In this document: positions 25,342 to 34,321 of the stretch, piece after piece
How positions within the stretch are numbered: position 1 is the stretch's first letter
How the letters are laid out: every line of letters begins with the position of its first letter
Assembly (NCBI RefSeq): GCF_004346035.1
Contig: NZ_SLZN01000018.1
Span: 1 to 59,969, forward strand
Direction of reading: 5' to 3'
DNA from: Acidomonas methanolica
GTDB taxonomy: Bacteria > Pseudomonadota > Alphaproteobacteria > Acetobacterales > Acetobacteraceae
Length of the DNA stretch: 59,969 bases
The notes under the pieces: model-generated
Told to the model about the DNA's origin: nothing
Seen by the model: only the letters and a program-made list of their open reading frames with translations
The model's database searches: none
Program-made: the position numbers and the translations under genes

Positions 25342-26370
25342 ATGATGCAAGACGGAATACTGGCGGAAGCGTTGCGCGGCGGGCGGGTCGAATCCCGCCA
25401 TGAGGGGCGCGCGGTCGTGGTGGATGCGGAAGGGCGCGTCGTCTGGACGCTCGGCGCGGGCGAGGCGGCGGTTTTCCCCCGTTCCACCGTCAAGGCGCTG
25501 CTCGCCATCCCTTTCGTGGAAACCGGCGCGGCCGACAGGCTGGGGGCGACGGTGGAGGAACTCGCCCTTTCCTGCGCATCCCATGACGGCGAGCCCGAGC
25601 ACGAGCGCGTGGGCGCGTCCCTCCTTGCCCGCGCCGGGCGCGACGTCACCTGCCTCGAATGCGGCGTCCACTGGCCGACCTCAGACGCCGCCGCGCGGGC
25701 GCTGGCCGCGCAGGGCCGCGAGCCGACCGCGCTGCACAATAACTGCTCCGGCAAACATGGCGCGATGATCTGCACTGCGTGCGACCAGGGGCTCGACCCG
25801 GCGGGCTATGTCTACCCTGAGCATCCGGTGCAGAAAGCCGCGACCGAGGTGCTCGCATCGCTGACCGGCGCGCGCCATGACGAGGTGAATCGCGGCGTGG
25901 ACGGATGTTCCATGCCCACCTACGCCATCCCGCTCCGTGCGTTGGCGCGCGGCTTCGCCCGTTTTGGCGCGGGCGTCCATATGTCTGCCGATCGGGCGGC
26001 GGCGGCCCGGCGATTGCGGGAGGCCGTCGCCGCCGCGCCGTTCATGGTCGCGGGCACGCATCGCTTCGACACGAAATTGATGGCTCATTTCGGCCCGCGC
26101 GTGTTCAGCAAGATGGGGGCCGAGGGGGTGATGGTCGCCGCCCTGCCGGAATTGGGGCTGGGAATCGCGCTCAAGGCGGCGGATGGGGCGAACCGTGCGC
26201 CCGAAGTCGCCCTGGCCGCGCTTCTGCTGCGGTTCGGCGCCTCTCTCTGGTCCGACGCGGACCGCGTCATGCTGGCGGCGTTGGCCGAAAAACCGCTCAG
26301 GAACTGGAACGGCATGCCCGTCGGCACGCTGCGGGCCGCGCCGGCATTGTCAGAGGAATCCTTTGCCTGA
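25342..26370 (+). CDS. class 3 L-asparaginase (Rhizobium etli type)
   Basis: Hydrolyses L-asparagine to aspartate and ammonia. The 342-aa product belongs to the serine-beta-lactamase-like class 3 family, unrelated to E. coli AnsA/AnsB. With this start the residue numbers coincide with the characterised R. etli enzyme: S48-T-V-K51, S80 in CASHDGE, and the zinc-site residues C135, K138 (NNCSGKHGAM) and C189 (VDGCSMPTYA). This agreement also supports the ATG at 25342. No signal peptide is present, so it is cytoplasmic. Convergent with hrpB (27 bases). Confidence 0.9.
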   Translation: MMQDGILAEALRGGRVESRHEGRAVVVDAEGRVVWTLGAGEAAVFPRSTVKALLAIPFVETGAADRLGATVEELALSCASHDGEPEHERVGASLLARAGRDVTCLECGVHWPTSDAAARALAAQGREPTALHNNCSGKHGAMICTACDQGLDPAGYVYPEHPVQKAATEVLASLTGARHDEVNRGVDGCSMPTYAIPLRALARGFARFGAGVHMSADRAAAARRLREAVAAAPFMVAGTHRFDTKLMAHFGPRVFSKMGAEGVMVAALPELGLGIALKAADGANRAPEVALAALLLRFGASLWSDADRVMLAALAEKPLRNWNGMPVGTLRAAPALSEESFA

Positions 26371-26397
26371 ACGGACCTGTCGCCCTCCTGCCTCGGC

Positions 26398-28932
26398 TTA
26401 TCTGGGCGGTCGTCGCGCGGGCGGCGTGGCCAGGGCGGGGTTTTCGGGCCAGTCATGTTTCGGATAGCGGCCTCGCATGTCCCGGCGCAAATCCGGCCAG
26501 CCGGTGCGCCAGAAGGAGGCGATGTCCGCCGTGATGGCCTGCGGGCGTCCGGCGGGTGACAGCAGGGCGAAAAGCAGCTTTACCCGTCCTCCCGCGAGTT
26601 GCGGGGTGTCTTTCAGGCCATAGAAACTCTGGGCGCGGGCCGAAACCGTCGGGACGGGCTGGGTGTAATCGACGGCGACGCGGCCGCCGGGCAGAGCGAG
26701 GGTCGGGGGCAGGTCGCGGTCGAGGCGTGTCAGCTGGTCATAGGGCAGCCGGGCGCGCAGCATGTCATGCACGGACAGGGACTTGACCTGGGTCAGACGC
26801 GTCAGCCCGGCCAGACTGGGTTCGAGCCACTCCTCCAGCGACGCCGTCAGCGCATCGTCGCCGAACGCCGGCACATCCAGCCCGAGCGCGGTGCGGGCCA
26901 GTTCCACGCGGGACCGGAACTGCCGGGCGGCATCGGTCCAGTCGAGCGTATTGGCGAGGTCCGAGCGGATCTGGGCGAGCAGCAGCGTCCCGGCCTCTTC
27001 GGGCGGCAGGGTGACGTTCCGGTCGCGCAGCACCAGCGCGCCGAGGCGCAGGCGCTTGCGGGCGATCAGCACGCCGTTGGCCGGATCGAGGCTCGTTTCC
27101 ACCTGTTCGGTCGCGCGATCGAGCAAGGTGCGCGGCAGATCGTCGGGGTCGAGCGGGGCGGCAAGCGTGATCTCGGTCGCCATGCGCGTGTGCAGCCCCG
27201 CCACGGCGAGGAGCTTCTCGCGCGCGAGCGGATCGGCGGCAGGAAGCCGCGCGCTGCCGCCGCCGGAGAGGCGATAGCGGCCCGGCTCCCCGGCGGACTG
27301 GGCAATGCGGTCGGGAAATCCCGCAGCGAGAAGGGCGGCCGCGGAGTCGGGGTCGAGCGGCGGCTGACCGCGCAGGCCGAGGCGTTGCCGATAGCGCCGG
27401 GCGGCGTCGCGGATGCGCGCCATGGTGGCCCGATCCCCTGTGGTCCGATCTCCTTCCGCCTCATGCGCGTGACGGGTTCCGTCGATGAGGGCGAGGCGCA
27501 TCCGGAGGTCGGCGGGCGGCGAGGCGGCGCGCTGGCCGGGAACGGGGCGGGGGCGGAGCGGGTCGCGTTCCTCCAGCAGGGCGGCGAGGGCGGCGGCGGT
27601 GGCCTGTTCTTCCGGCGTCTCGGCGGCGCAGAGCATGGCGGCGAGGCGCGGCTGCGCGCCGAGACGGGCCATGGCCTCGCCCGTCTTCGTGATCTGTCCG
27701 GCGGAGTCCAGCGCGCCGAGATCGCGCAGGAGCGCGTCGGCAGCCTGCGTCGCGCCGTTGGGCGGCGGGTCGAGCAGGGGAAGCGCCTCGGGCGGCGTGC
27801 CCATCAGCGCGCGCCAGGCGGCGGCGTCGAGACGATGGCCGCCGAGATCGCCGTTGAGGATCTCGGGCGGGTCCTGAAGCGCGAGGGTGCGGCCCGTCGC
27901 CTCGGTCCAGAGCCGCAGGGCGATGCCGGGGGCTTCCCGCCCGGCACGTCCGGCGCGCTGGGCGGCGGCGGCGCGCGAGATGCGGCGCGTTTCCAGCCGC
28001 GAGAGGCCGGAGCCGGGATCGAAGGCCGGCATCCGGCGGAAGCCGCCATCGACGACGATCCGCACGCCGGGGACGGTCAGCGAGGTCTCGGCGATGGAGG
28101 TGGCCAGCACGATTTTGCGCCGTTCGGCGGGGCGGATCGCGCGATCCTGCTCGGCGGTGGGCAGTTCGCCATGCAGCGGCAGGACGAGCGCGGGGAGATC
28201 GCCGAGCGCGGCTTCGGCCCGGCGGATTTCGCCGATGCCGGGCAGGAAGGCGAGAATATCGCCCTGTTCGCTCGTGAAGACCTCCCGGATGGCGCGTGCG
28301 ACGGCGTCAGGCACATCGCGCGGGCTGGCGAGATCGCGTTTCGCGTGGCGGATGTCGATGGGATGGGCGCGGCCTTCGCTTTCGATCAGTTCGCCATCCA
28401 GCAGACCGGCGAAGGCGCGGCCATCCGTGGTCGCCGACATGGCGACGAGCCGCAGTTCCGGGCGCAGGGCGCGCTGGAGATCGAGCGCGAAGGCCAGAGC
28501 GGTGTCGAGGTCGAGCGAGCGCTCATGCACCTCGTCGAAGAGGATGGCGGCGGTGCCGTCCAGCAGCGGATCGGTCAGGAGGCGGCGCAGGAGCAGCCCT
28601 TCGGTGACGACCTCGACGCGTGTCGCGGCCGAGACGGCGGAGTCCGTCCGGGTGCGGAAGCCGACCGTCTGGCCGGTTTCCTCGCCCAGCAATTGCGCCA
28701 TGCGATGCGCCGCGCCGCGCACGGCGACGCGACGGGGCTCGACGACGATCAGCTTCTGATCGCCGCGCCAGACCGCCGCAAGAAGATGAAGCGGGACGAG
28801 CGTGGTCTTGCCCGCGCCGGGCGGGGCGACCAGCACGGCGTTGCGTCCGTCCTCCAGCGCGCGCGTCAGGGCGGGCAGCGCGGCGGCGACGGGAAGAAAG
28901 GGAAGGCTGGCGAAAACGGACGAGGCGCTCAT
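26398..28932 (-). CDS. hrpB: ATP-dependent helicase HrpB
   Basis: DEAH-box RNA helicase family protein of unknown cellular role, 844 aa. Motif I is APPGAGKTT (GKT at 41-43), motif II DEVH at 133-136 (LFDEVHERSLD), motif III SATTD, and motif VI QRAGRAGREAPG. The C-terminal HrpB-specific domain is present (FASFWRTGWPDLRR-like ASFWRTGWPDLRRDMRGRYP). The ATG at 28932 gives the normal N-terminus (LPFLPVAAALPALTRALEDG). It diverges from the dsbD-like gene. Confidence 0.95.
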   Translation of the reverse strand: MSASSVFASLPFLPVAAALPALTRALEDGRNAVLVAPPGAGKTTLVPLHLLAAVWRGDQKLIVVEPRRVAVRGAAHRMAQLLGEETGQTVGFRTRTDSAVSAATRVEVVTEGLLLRRLLTDPLLDGTAAILFDEVHERSLDLDTALAFALDLQRALRPELRLVAMSATTDGRAFAGLLDGELIESEGRAHPIDIRHAKRDLASPRDVPDAVARAIREVFTSEQGDILAFLPGIGEIRRAEAALGDLPALVLPLHGELPTAEQDRAIRPAERRKIVLATSIAETSLTVPGVRIVVDGGFRRMPAFDPGSGLSRLETRRISRAAAAQRAGRAGREAPGIALRLWTEATGRTLALQDPPEILNGDLGGHRLDAAAWRALMGTPPEALPLLDPPPNGATQAADALLRDLGALDSAGQITKTGEAMARLGAQPRLAAMLCAAETPEEQATAAALAALLEERDPLRPRPVPGQRAASPPADLRMRLALIDGTRHAHEAEGDRTTGDRATMARIRDAARRYRQRLGLRGQPPLDPDSAAALLAAGFPDRIAQSAGEPGRYRLSGGGSARLPAADPLAREKLLAVAGLHTRMATEITLAAPLDPDDLPRTLLDRATEQVETSLDPANGVLIARKRLRLGALVLRDRNVTLPPEEAGTLLLAQIRSDLANTLDWTDAARQFRSRVELARTALGLDVPAFGDDALTASLEEWLEPSLAGLTRLTQVKSLSVHDMLRARLPYDQLTRLDRDLPPTLALPGGRVAVDYTQPVPTVSARAQSFYGLKDTPQLAGGRVKLLFALLSPAGRPQAITADIASFWRTGWPDLRRDMRGRYPKHDWPENPALATPPARRPPR

Positions 28933-29008
28933 ATAAGCGTATATGGCGCGCGAGGCCGGGGCGGAGCAAACCCGGGGAGCGTTTTTTCTTCCGATTGGGG
29001 ATGGGCGG

Positions 29009-31063
29009 GTGAGTCGGTTTCTCGCGTTTTGCATGGTGGTGCTTTCGCTGCTCGGCAGCCAGGTTCTGGCGGCTGAAAGCTCGCCCGTCGTCTCGGCGCG
29101 TGACGTGGCGACGCTGGTGACGAATCGCGATGCGGCGGGACCGGACCAGACGTTGTCGGTGGGGTTGCATCTGAAGCTCAAACCCGGCTGGCATACGTAC
29201 TGGCTCAATCCCGGCGATGCGGGCGAGGCGCCGACGCTGAAGGTGACGGCCTCGGGCGGCCAGACCGGCATGTCGGGCGCGCTGCATTTTCCGACGCCGG
29301 TGCGAATCGCCGATGGCGGACTGATGTCCTACGCCTATGTCGGCGAGGTGACGCTTCCCGCCACGCTGGCGTTGCACGGGACGGGCGGGACGACCCTCAA
29401 GGCGCATGCGGAATGGTTGGTCTGCGCCAATACCTGCGTGCCGGAATCGGGCGATTTCACGCTCGATCTGCCCGGGGCGGCGCGCGATCCGGGGCCGGGC
29501 GCTCAGGAGCCGCTTTTCGCGCAGGCCATGGCGGCGATGCCGCAGCCCTCGCCCTTCACGGCGCGTTTCGCGCCGGATGGCGGCCTGACGCTTACCGGGG
29601 CGGGGCTGTCGCCCGAGACGGCGAAGCAGGCGTGGTTCATGCCGTCAGTGCCGGGGGTGATCGACCAGGTGGCGGCGCAATCTCTGCATGTGAGCGACGG
29701 CCGGCTGACATTGACGTTGAAATGGTTGCAGCGCGCGCCGAAAACGCTGTCCGGCATCGTGGTGATTCGTGACGCGTCGGGGCAAGGCAGCGCGCTCTGG
29801 ATTGACGCCGGGCCAGGGGGCGCGGTGCCGCGTGACGGCGGCGCCCTGCCGCGCCTGCTGGGCCTTGCCTTTCTGGGTGGTCTGATCCTCAACCTCATGC
29901 CCTGCGTATTCCCGGTGCTGGCGATGAAAGCGTTTTCCGTCGTGAAGATAGGCGGCGTGGCGCGGCGGCGGGCGCTGATGAGCGCCGGAGCTTACGCGGC
30001 GGGGGTGATGGGCAGCTTCGCCGCGCTCGGCGGGCTCCTGCTCGCCTTGCGCGCGGCGGGAGCGGCGGCGGGATGGGGATTCCAGTTCCAGTCGCCGGTT
30101 TTCGTGGTGGGCGTCTGCTGGCTCCTGCTGATCATGGCGCTGAACCTGCTCGGCGCGTTCGAGGTGACGACGCGGCTGGGGCAGGATGTCCCGCCGCGGC
30201 ACGGTCTGGCGGGCGACGCGCTGACCGGGCTGCTGGCGGTCGTGGTGGCGAGTCCCTGCACGGCGCCGTTCATGGGGGCGGCGATCGCCGGGGCGCTGGG
30301 CGGTCCGGTCTGGGGGGCGCTGGCGATCTTCCTCGCGATGGGGCTGGGGCTCGCCTTTCCCTACGTCCTGATCGCGGGCGTACCGGCGATCGCGGCGCGG
30401 CTGCCGCGTCCGGGCGCGTGGATGGACGTGCTGCGGCAATTCCTCGCCTTCCCTTTGCTGGCGACTTGCGTGTGGCTGCTCTGGGTGGCGGAGGTGCAGG
30501 GCGGCGCGGCAATCATGGTGCTGGCGGCTGGCGGCGGCGTGGCGCTCGGCCTCGCCTGCTGGCTGTTCGGGCTGGCGCAGCGGAAAGCCATGCTCGCGGG
30601 GGCGACGCCCGGCGTCATGTTGGCGCGCGGGCTGGCGCTGCTGATCGTGGTGGGGGCGCTGGCCGGACTCGGGCGCGTGGCCACGCTGCCGACGGCGGCC
30701 ATGCAGCCGGGGAAATCCGATGGCGTCGTCGCTTTTTCGCTCGAGGCGCTGGCGACGGCGCGGGCGGCGGGCAAGCCGGTCTTCGTGGACATGACGGCAG
30801 CCTGGTGCATCACCTGCATGGTCAATGAGCGCGTAGCACTTGATGCGCCATCCGTGCGCAGGGCGTTCGCGCAGCGCGGCGTTGTGTTCATGAAGGGCGA
30901 CTGGACCAACCGGAACGGGACGATCAGCGCGTTTCTGCATGAGCATGGGCGTGAGGGTGTGCCGCTCTACGTCTATTATCCGCCTCATGGCGACGGGCAG
31001 GTCCTGCCACAGGTGCTGACTCCCGGCGTGGTCGCGCATGTGCTCGACGGGCGGGAAAGCTAG
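29009..31063 (+). CDS. DsbD/ScsB-type protein-disulfide reductase
   Basis: Membrane thiol-disulfide interchange protein carrying reducing power from cytoplasmic thioredoxin to the periplasm, 684 aa from a GTG at 29009. Order of parts: signal peptide (SRFLAFCMVVLSLLGSQVLA); a periplasmic domain of about 270 residues with a Cys pair in LVCANTCVPES; an eight-helix transmembrane domain with its redox Cys in NLMPCVFP and ASPCTAPF; and a C-terminal thioredoxin domain with W599-CITC (Cys600, Cys603). The large N-terminal domain resembles ScsB more than E. coli DsbD. Clients could include cytochrome c maturation proteins. Confidence 0.92.
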   Translation: MSRFLAFCMVVLSLLGSQVLAAESSPVVSARDVATLVTNRDAAGPDQTLSVGLHLKLKPGWHTYWLNPGDAGEAPTLKVTASGGQTGMSGALHFPTPVRIADGGLMSYAYVGEVTLPATLALHGTGGTTLKAHAEWLVCANTCVPESGDFTLDLPGAARDPGPGAQEPLFAQAMAAMPQPSPFTARFAPDGGLTLTGAGLSPETAKQAWFMPSVPGVIDQVAAQSLHVSDGRLTLTLKWLQRAPKTLSGIVVIRDASGQGSALWIDAGPGGAVPRDGGALPRLLGLAFLGGLILNLMPCVFPVLAMKAFSVVKIGGVARRRALMSAGAYAAGVMGSFAALGGLLLALRAAGAAAGWGFQFQSPVFVVGVCWLLLIMALNLLGAFEVTTRLGQDVPPRHGLAGDALTGLLAVVVASPCTAPFMGAAIAGALGGPVWGALAIFLAMGLGLAFPYVLIAGVPAIAARLPRPGAWMDVLRQFLAFPLLATCVWLLWVAEVQGGAAIMVLAAGGGVALGLACWLFGLAQRKAMLAGATPGVMLARGLALLIVVGALAGLGRVATLPTAAMQPGKSDGVVAFSLEALATARAAGKPVFVDMTAAWCITCMVNERVALDAPSVRRAFAQRGVVFMKGDWTNRNGTISAFLHEHGREGVPLYVYYPPHGDGQVLPQVLTPGVVAHVLDGRES

Positions 31064-31201
31064 GTCGCGAAGGGAAGTTCTCGCTGTCTCAGGAACCGGA
31101 TCAACTCTCCCGTATTGCAGGAAAAAACGGCGGTCGGCCTATTTTCAAATCGGGAACATGATGATACCGTAAGCGGAACATTTTGACATCAGGATAGGTG
31201 A

Positions 31202-32803
31202 ATGCCCAGTTCGACCGTGGTGAATCGCCCGACGCGGCGTCAGATTCTGACCCGAATCGGAATTGTTGCCGGAAGTGCCGCTCTCTATCAGGCGATGACC
31301 GTCATGGGTCACGCTCAAGGCACGGATTTCGCAGGTGAGCCGAAGCTGGCCGGAGCGAAGAAGGGGACGAAGATACTTGTCCTCGGCGCGGGGCTTGCCG
31401 GAATGCTTGCGGCGTATGAGCTTCGCAAAGCCGGGTACGACGTCAAGGTGCTCGAATATCAGACCCGGCCCGGCGGCCGCAATTTCACCCTGCGCGGCGG
31501 CGATACGTTGGTGGAACTCGGCGGCGCCGTGCAGCATGTCGGCTTCGCGCCGGGGAACTACATCAATCCGGGCCCGTGGCGTATTCCCTATCATCATCAG
31601 GGATTGCTGCATTACTGCAAGCTGTTCGGGGTCCAGCTCGAACCGTTCATCGAGCTGAACCACAACGCCTGGCTCCATTCCTCCGACGCGTTCAACGGCA
31701 AGCCCGTGCGGTATCGTGAATACGCCGCGGATTTCTATGGGCGCACGGCGGAATTGCTGGCCAAGGCCATCGACCAGCACAAGCTGGACCTGCCCATCAC
31801 CGATGACGAGCGCCATGCCGTGCGTGCGGCAATGGGCGTGTGGGGCGGGCTGACCGGGGACGGAAGCTACGCGAAAGGCAACGCGAGTTCCTCACGGCGC
31901 GGTTTCGCCAAGCCGCAAGGCGGCGGCATGGACGGCGCCCCGGTGCCCTCGGAGCCATTCGCGCTTGGCGAGGTCATGAAGTCGGGCCTGTGGCAGGCTG
32001 TGACTCTGCATGACCGGCTGGACATGCAGACCACCATGTTCGAGCCGGTCGGCGGCATGGACATGATCGGCAAGGGATTCGCCAAACATGTCGGCGACCT
32101 GATCACGCTGAACTGCAAGGTCTCGGCCATTCATCAGGACGACAGCGGCGTCACCGTCACCTATGCCGACATGTCGCAGGGCGGAGCAGTCAAGACGGCG
32201 CAGGCGGATTACTGCGTCTGTACCATTCCGCTTTCGATTCTCTCGCAGCTCGACGTCCAGGTGAGCGGCAAGATGAAGGCGGCGATCGCGGCGGTGCCCT
32301 ATGCTTCCTCGGTCAAGCTGGGGCTGGAGTTCAAGCGCCGCTTCTGGGAGGAGGATGACCAGATCTATGGCGGCATCAGCTTCACCGATCAGGCGATCAG
32401 CCAGATTTCCTATCCCAGCACGCGTTATTTCACCGACGGGCCGGCCGTTCTCCTGGGCGGCTACATGTTCGGCCCCGCCGCCTATGATTTCGCTGGCATG
32501 ACGCCGGAACAGCGCGTCGAGGAAGGTCTGCGTCAGGGGCAGGTGCTTCATCCGCAATATCGCAGCGAGTTCCGCACCGGCGTCGGTGTCGCGTGGAGTC
32601 GGATGCCGTGGACGCTGGGCTGCTGCTCCATGTGGTCCGAACAGGCGCGCAAGGCGCATTACAAGGATCTCTGCGCGATCGACAACCGTGTCGTTCTCGC
32701 GGGCGAGCATGCCTCCTATGTCGGTTGCTGGCAGGAGGGGGCGATCCTGTCCTCGCTGGATGCGATCACCCGGCTTCACCAGCGCGCGATTGGAGCGGCC
32801 TGA
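31202..32803 (+). CDS. Tat-exported flavin amine/amino-acid dehydrogenase
   Basis: FAD protein of the flavin monoamine oxidase/L-amino-acid oxidase family, 533 aa. The N-terminus is a twin-arginine signal (PTRRQILTRIG then a hydrophobic stretch to GHAQG), so it folds with FAD before export to the periplasm. The dinucleotide motif is VLGAGLAGMLAAYEL (residues 60-74), followed by EYQTRPGGR. The C-terminal FAD motif is LAGEHASYVGCWQEGAILSS. Substrate residues cannot be assigned. The following cytochrome c gene overlaps its stop by one base and RidA comes next. The likely reaction is oxidation of a primary amine or amino acid to an imine, with electrons passed to cytochrome c rather than O2. That last point is inferred from context and from the NicA2-cytochrome c precedent. 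Confidence 0.85.
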   Translation: MPSSTVVNRPTRRQILTRIGIVAGSAALYQAMTVMGHAQGTDFAGEPKLAGAKKGTKILVLGAGLAGMLAAYELRKAGYDVKVLEYQTRPGGRNFTLRGGDTLVELGGAVQHVGFAPGNYINPGPWRIPYHHQGLLHYCKLFGVQLEPFIELNHNAWLHSSDAFNGKPVRYREYAADFYGRTAELLAKAIDQHKLDLPITDDERHAVRAAMGVWGGLTGDGSYAKGNASSSRRGFAKPQGGGMDGAPVPSEPFALGEVMKSGLWQAVTLHDRLDMQTTMFEPVGGMDMIGKGFAKHVGDLITLNCKVSAIHQDDSGVTVTYADMSQGGAVKTAQADYCVCTIPLSILSQLDVQVSGKMKAAIAAVPYASSVKLGLEFKRRFWEEDDQIYGGISFTDQAISQISYPSTRYFTDGPAVLLGGYMFGPAAYDFAGMTPEQRVEEGLRQGQVLHPQYRSEFRTGVGVAWSRMPWTLGCCSMWSEQARKAHYKDLCAIDNRVVLAGEHASYVGCWQEGAILSSLDAITRLHQRAIGAA

Positions 32804-33219
32804 TGCGTATGCGTTCGATCATGATCGCCCTGGCGGCGACTGTTTTCGCGCCCGGCGTGGCGCTGGCCGATTCGGCAATGAGCGTTGTCGGCAAGACCGG
32901 GCCGCTGCAAACCGGCGCGGCGGTGTACCAGCATGTCTGTCAAGGCTGTCACATGCCCGACGGCAAGGGCGCGGTGGGGGCCGGCGCGCGCTTTCCGGCG
33001 CTGGCATCGAACCCGAGGCTCGCCTCGCCGGGCTATCCGGTCCATGTGGTTCTGAACGGTTACGGCGGCATGCCGTGGTTCAGCGGGATGCTGTCGGACA
33101 GGCAGGTCGCGGATGTGGTGAATTACGTCCGTACGCATTTCGGCAATCATTACACAGGCAGCGTGACGCCTGAATTCGTTGCGGCGCATGCCGCACACGT
33201 GAATATGGAAAAGGAATGA
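32803..33219 (+). CDS. periplasmic mono-heme cytochrome c
   Basis: Small class I c-type cytochrome, 138 aa, with a Sec signal peptide (MIALAATVFAPGVALA). One heme site is present (C46-Q-G-C49-H50) and Met90 in YGGMPWF is the likely sixth ligand. DRQVADVVNYVRTHFGNHY is the usual C-terminal helix of this family. The ATG sits in TGATG with the flavoprotein stop, so the two are translated together. It is the probable electron acceptor of the flavoprotein, passing electrons to a terminal oxidase. Confidence 0.93.
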   Translation: MRMRSIMIALAATVFAPGVALADSAMSVVGKTGPLQTGAAVYQHVCQGCHMPDGKGAVGAGARFPALASNPRLASPGYPVHVVLNGYGGMPWFSGMLSDRQVADVVNYVRTHFGNHYTGSVTPEFVAAHAAHVNMEKE

Positions 33220-33731
33220 GAAGAATGAAGCTTCTTCTGGCCGGGGCATCCGCCCTGTTTCTTGCCGGTATCGCGTCTGACGGCGTCCGCGCGCAGGACG
33301 TCAAGCGTTTTGGCGATCCGGCGGGTCATTTCCCGATTTCCACGGCGGTCGAGGTGCCGGCGGGTGCGTCCGTGGTCTATCTGAGCGGGATGGGCGCGCC
33401 GCCGCTCGACCCGACATCGAAGGAGCACACCCTTGCCGCCTATGGCGACATGGCCACGCAGACGACGAATGCGCTCAAGAAAATCCAGTACGAGCTGGAG
33501 AAACTCGGCCTGAGCATGGGCAGCGTGGTGCAGATGCACGTCTATATGGTTGCCGATGCCACGACGCATAAGCTCGATTTCGCCGGAATGATGAAAGGCT
33601 ATACGAAGTTCTTCGGCACGAAGGAACAGCCGAACCTTCCCGTCCGCTCTGCCTTCGCGGTGGCGCAACTCGCCAATCCGGGCTGGCTGATCGAGATCGA
33701 GGTGACGGCGGTCCGCCCGGCCGGCAAGTAA
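33216..33731 (+). CDS. exported RidA (YjgF/YER057c/UK114) imine deaminase
   Basis: Rid-family protein, 171 aa from ATG 33216 (which overlaps the cytochrome stop as ATGA) or 168 aa from ATG 33225. Unusually for the family it has a signal peptide (MKLLLAGASALFLAGIASDG, then VRAQ), placing it in the periplasm. The trimeric Rid fold follows. The catalytic Arg of the RidA subfamily is kept in LPVRSAFAVAQL (Arg144), with the Glu of EIEVTAV (Glu160-Ile-Glu). It should hydrolyse the reactive 2-imino/enamine product of the flavoprotein to a keto acid and ammonia. A periplasmic partner for a periplasmic oxidase is the reason the operon is notable. Confidence 0.88.
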   Translation: MRRMKLLLAGASALFLAGIASDGVRAQDVKRFGDPAGHFPISTAVEVPAGASVVYLSGMGAPPLDPTSKEHTLAAYGDMATQTTNALKKIQYELEKLGLSMGSVVQMHVYMVADATTHKLDFAGMMKGYTKFFGTKEQPNLPVRSAFAVAQLANPGWLIEIEVTAVRPAGK

Positions 33732-33805
33732 GAGGCTGTAGTCGTCAGTCCGGCGGCGGCCCGCAAGGGCTCGCCCTTCGGAAACCATCGCTTTAAAAAT
33801 GAGGT

Positions 33806-33847
33806 CCAGGAGCCTGAAGCTCCTGGCGGGTTCGGGCAGATCCCGAA
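33806..33847. repeat. paired hairpins, REP-like element
   Basis: Two stems stand side by side: CCAGGAGC/GCTCCTGG around CTGAA (33806-33826), then TTCGGG/CCCGAA around CAGAT (33831-33847). On the minus strand the first stem is followed within a few bases by five T. Double stems of this CCAGG...CGGG...TTCGGG style resemble dispersed extragenic repeats in alphaproteobacteria. The 33732-33965 gap otherwise holds no gene; it must contain the promoter of the riboswitch RNA. Confidence 0.45.
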
Positions 33848-33965
33848 TGGCAGTCCGAGACAGTGCCGCATGTTGCGATGATGTCGCAGCCGCCCGCGAA
33901 TATGACACGATCGCGCGCCGGGGCGAGAAGAGGCACTTTACAGCCCATGCTCGCTTTCCTAAGAG

Positions 33966-34215
33966 ACCGGCGACGGTGCCTTTCCGGATGCGGAAGGGTT
34001 AAAAGGGAACGGGGTCGGACTGAAAACGTCCGGCAAGCCCCGGCTGCCCCCGCAACTGTAGGCGATAGCGGCATGTCTCGGTCGCGCTCCCCTGGGGTCT
34101 TTCCGCGAGGACTCCGGATCATTGTCTGGGGAGAGCGGGCCACTGACCGGATCTCGGTCGGGAAGGCCGGAGGCATGTGGCGATCATTCGCGAGCCAGGA
34201 AACCTGCCGTCAGCG
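33966..34215 (+). ncRNA. cobalamin (adenosylcobalamin) riboswitch
   Basis: The region carries the conserved cobalamin-riboswitch core in order: GGTGCC at 33975, then TTAAAAGGGAAC, AAGCCCCGGCTGCCCCCGCA ahead of ACTGTA, later GCCACTG, GGGAAGGCC, and the B12 box GAGCCAGGAAACCTGCC (ending about 34208). The peripheral arm between ACTGTA and GCCACTG is longer than usual. It lies about 107 bases before btuB and should lower btuB-F-C-D expression when cobalamin is plentiful. Exact ends are approximate. Confidence 0.93.
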
Positions 34216-34321
34216 TAGTTGCATCCGGGACAGGCCGGGCGGGGTGCTCCCGGGCTGAGGAACGTGCGTTTCGGCGTGCGGTCTCGTGGCAACGTTCTGT
34301 GTCGCGAGGCCTTGCCCGGTC

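Noticed and set aside
26599-29076. An 825-codon open frame on the plus strand
   Set aside because: It is antisense to hrpB, whose helicase motifs are unmistakable; the antisense product is Gly/Arg/Gln-rich low-complexity.
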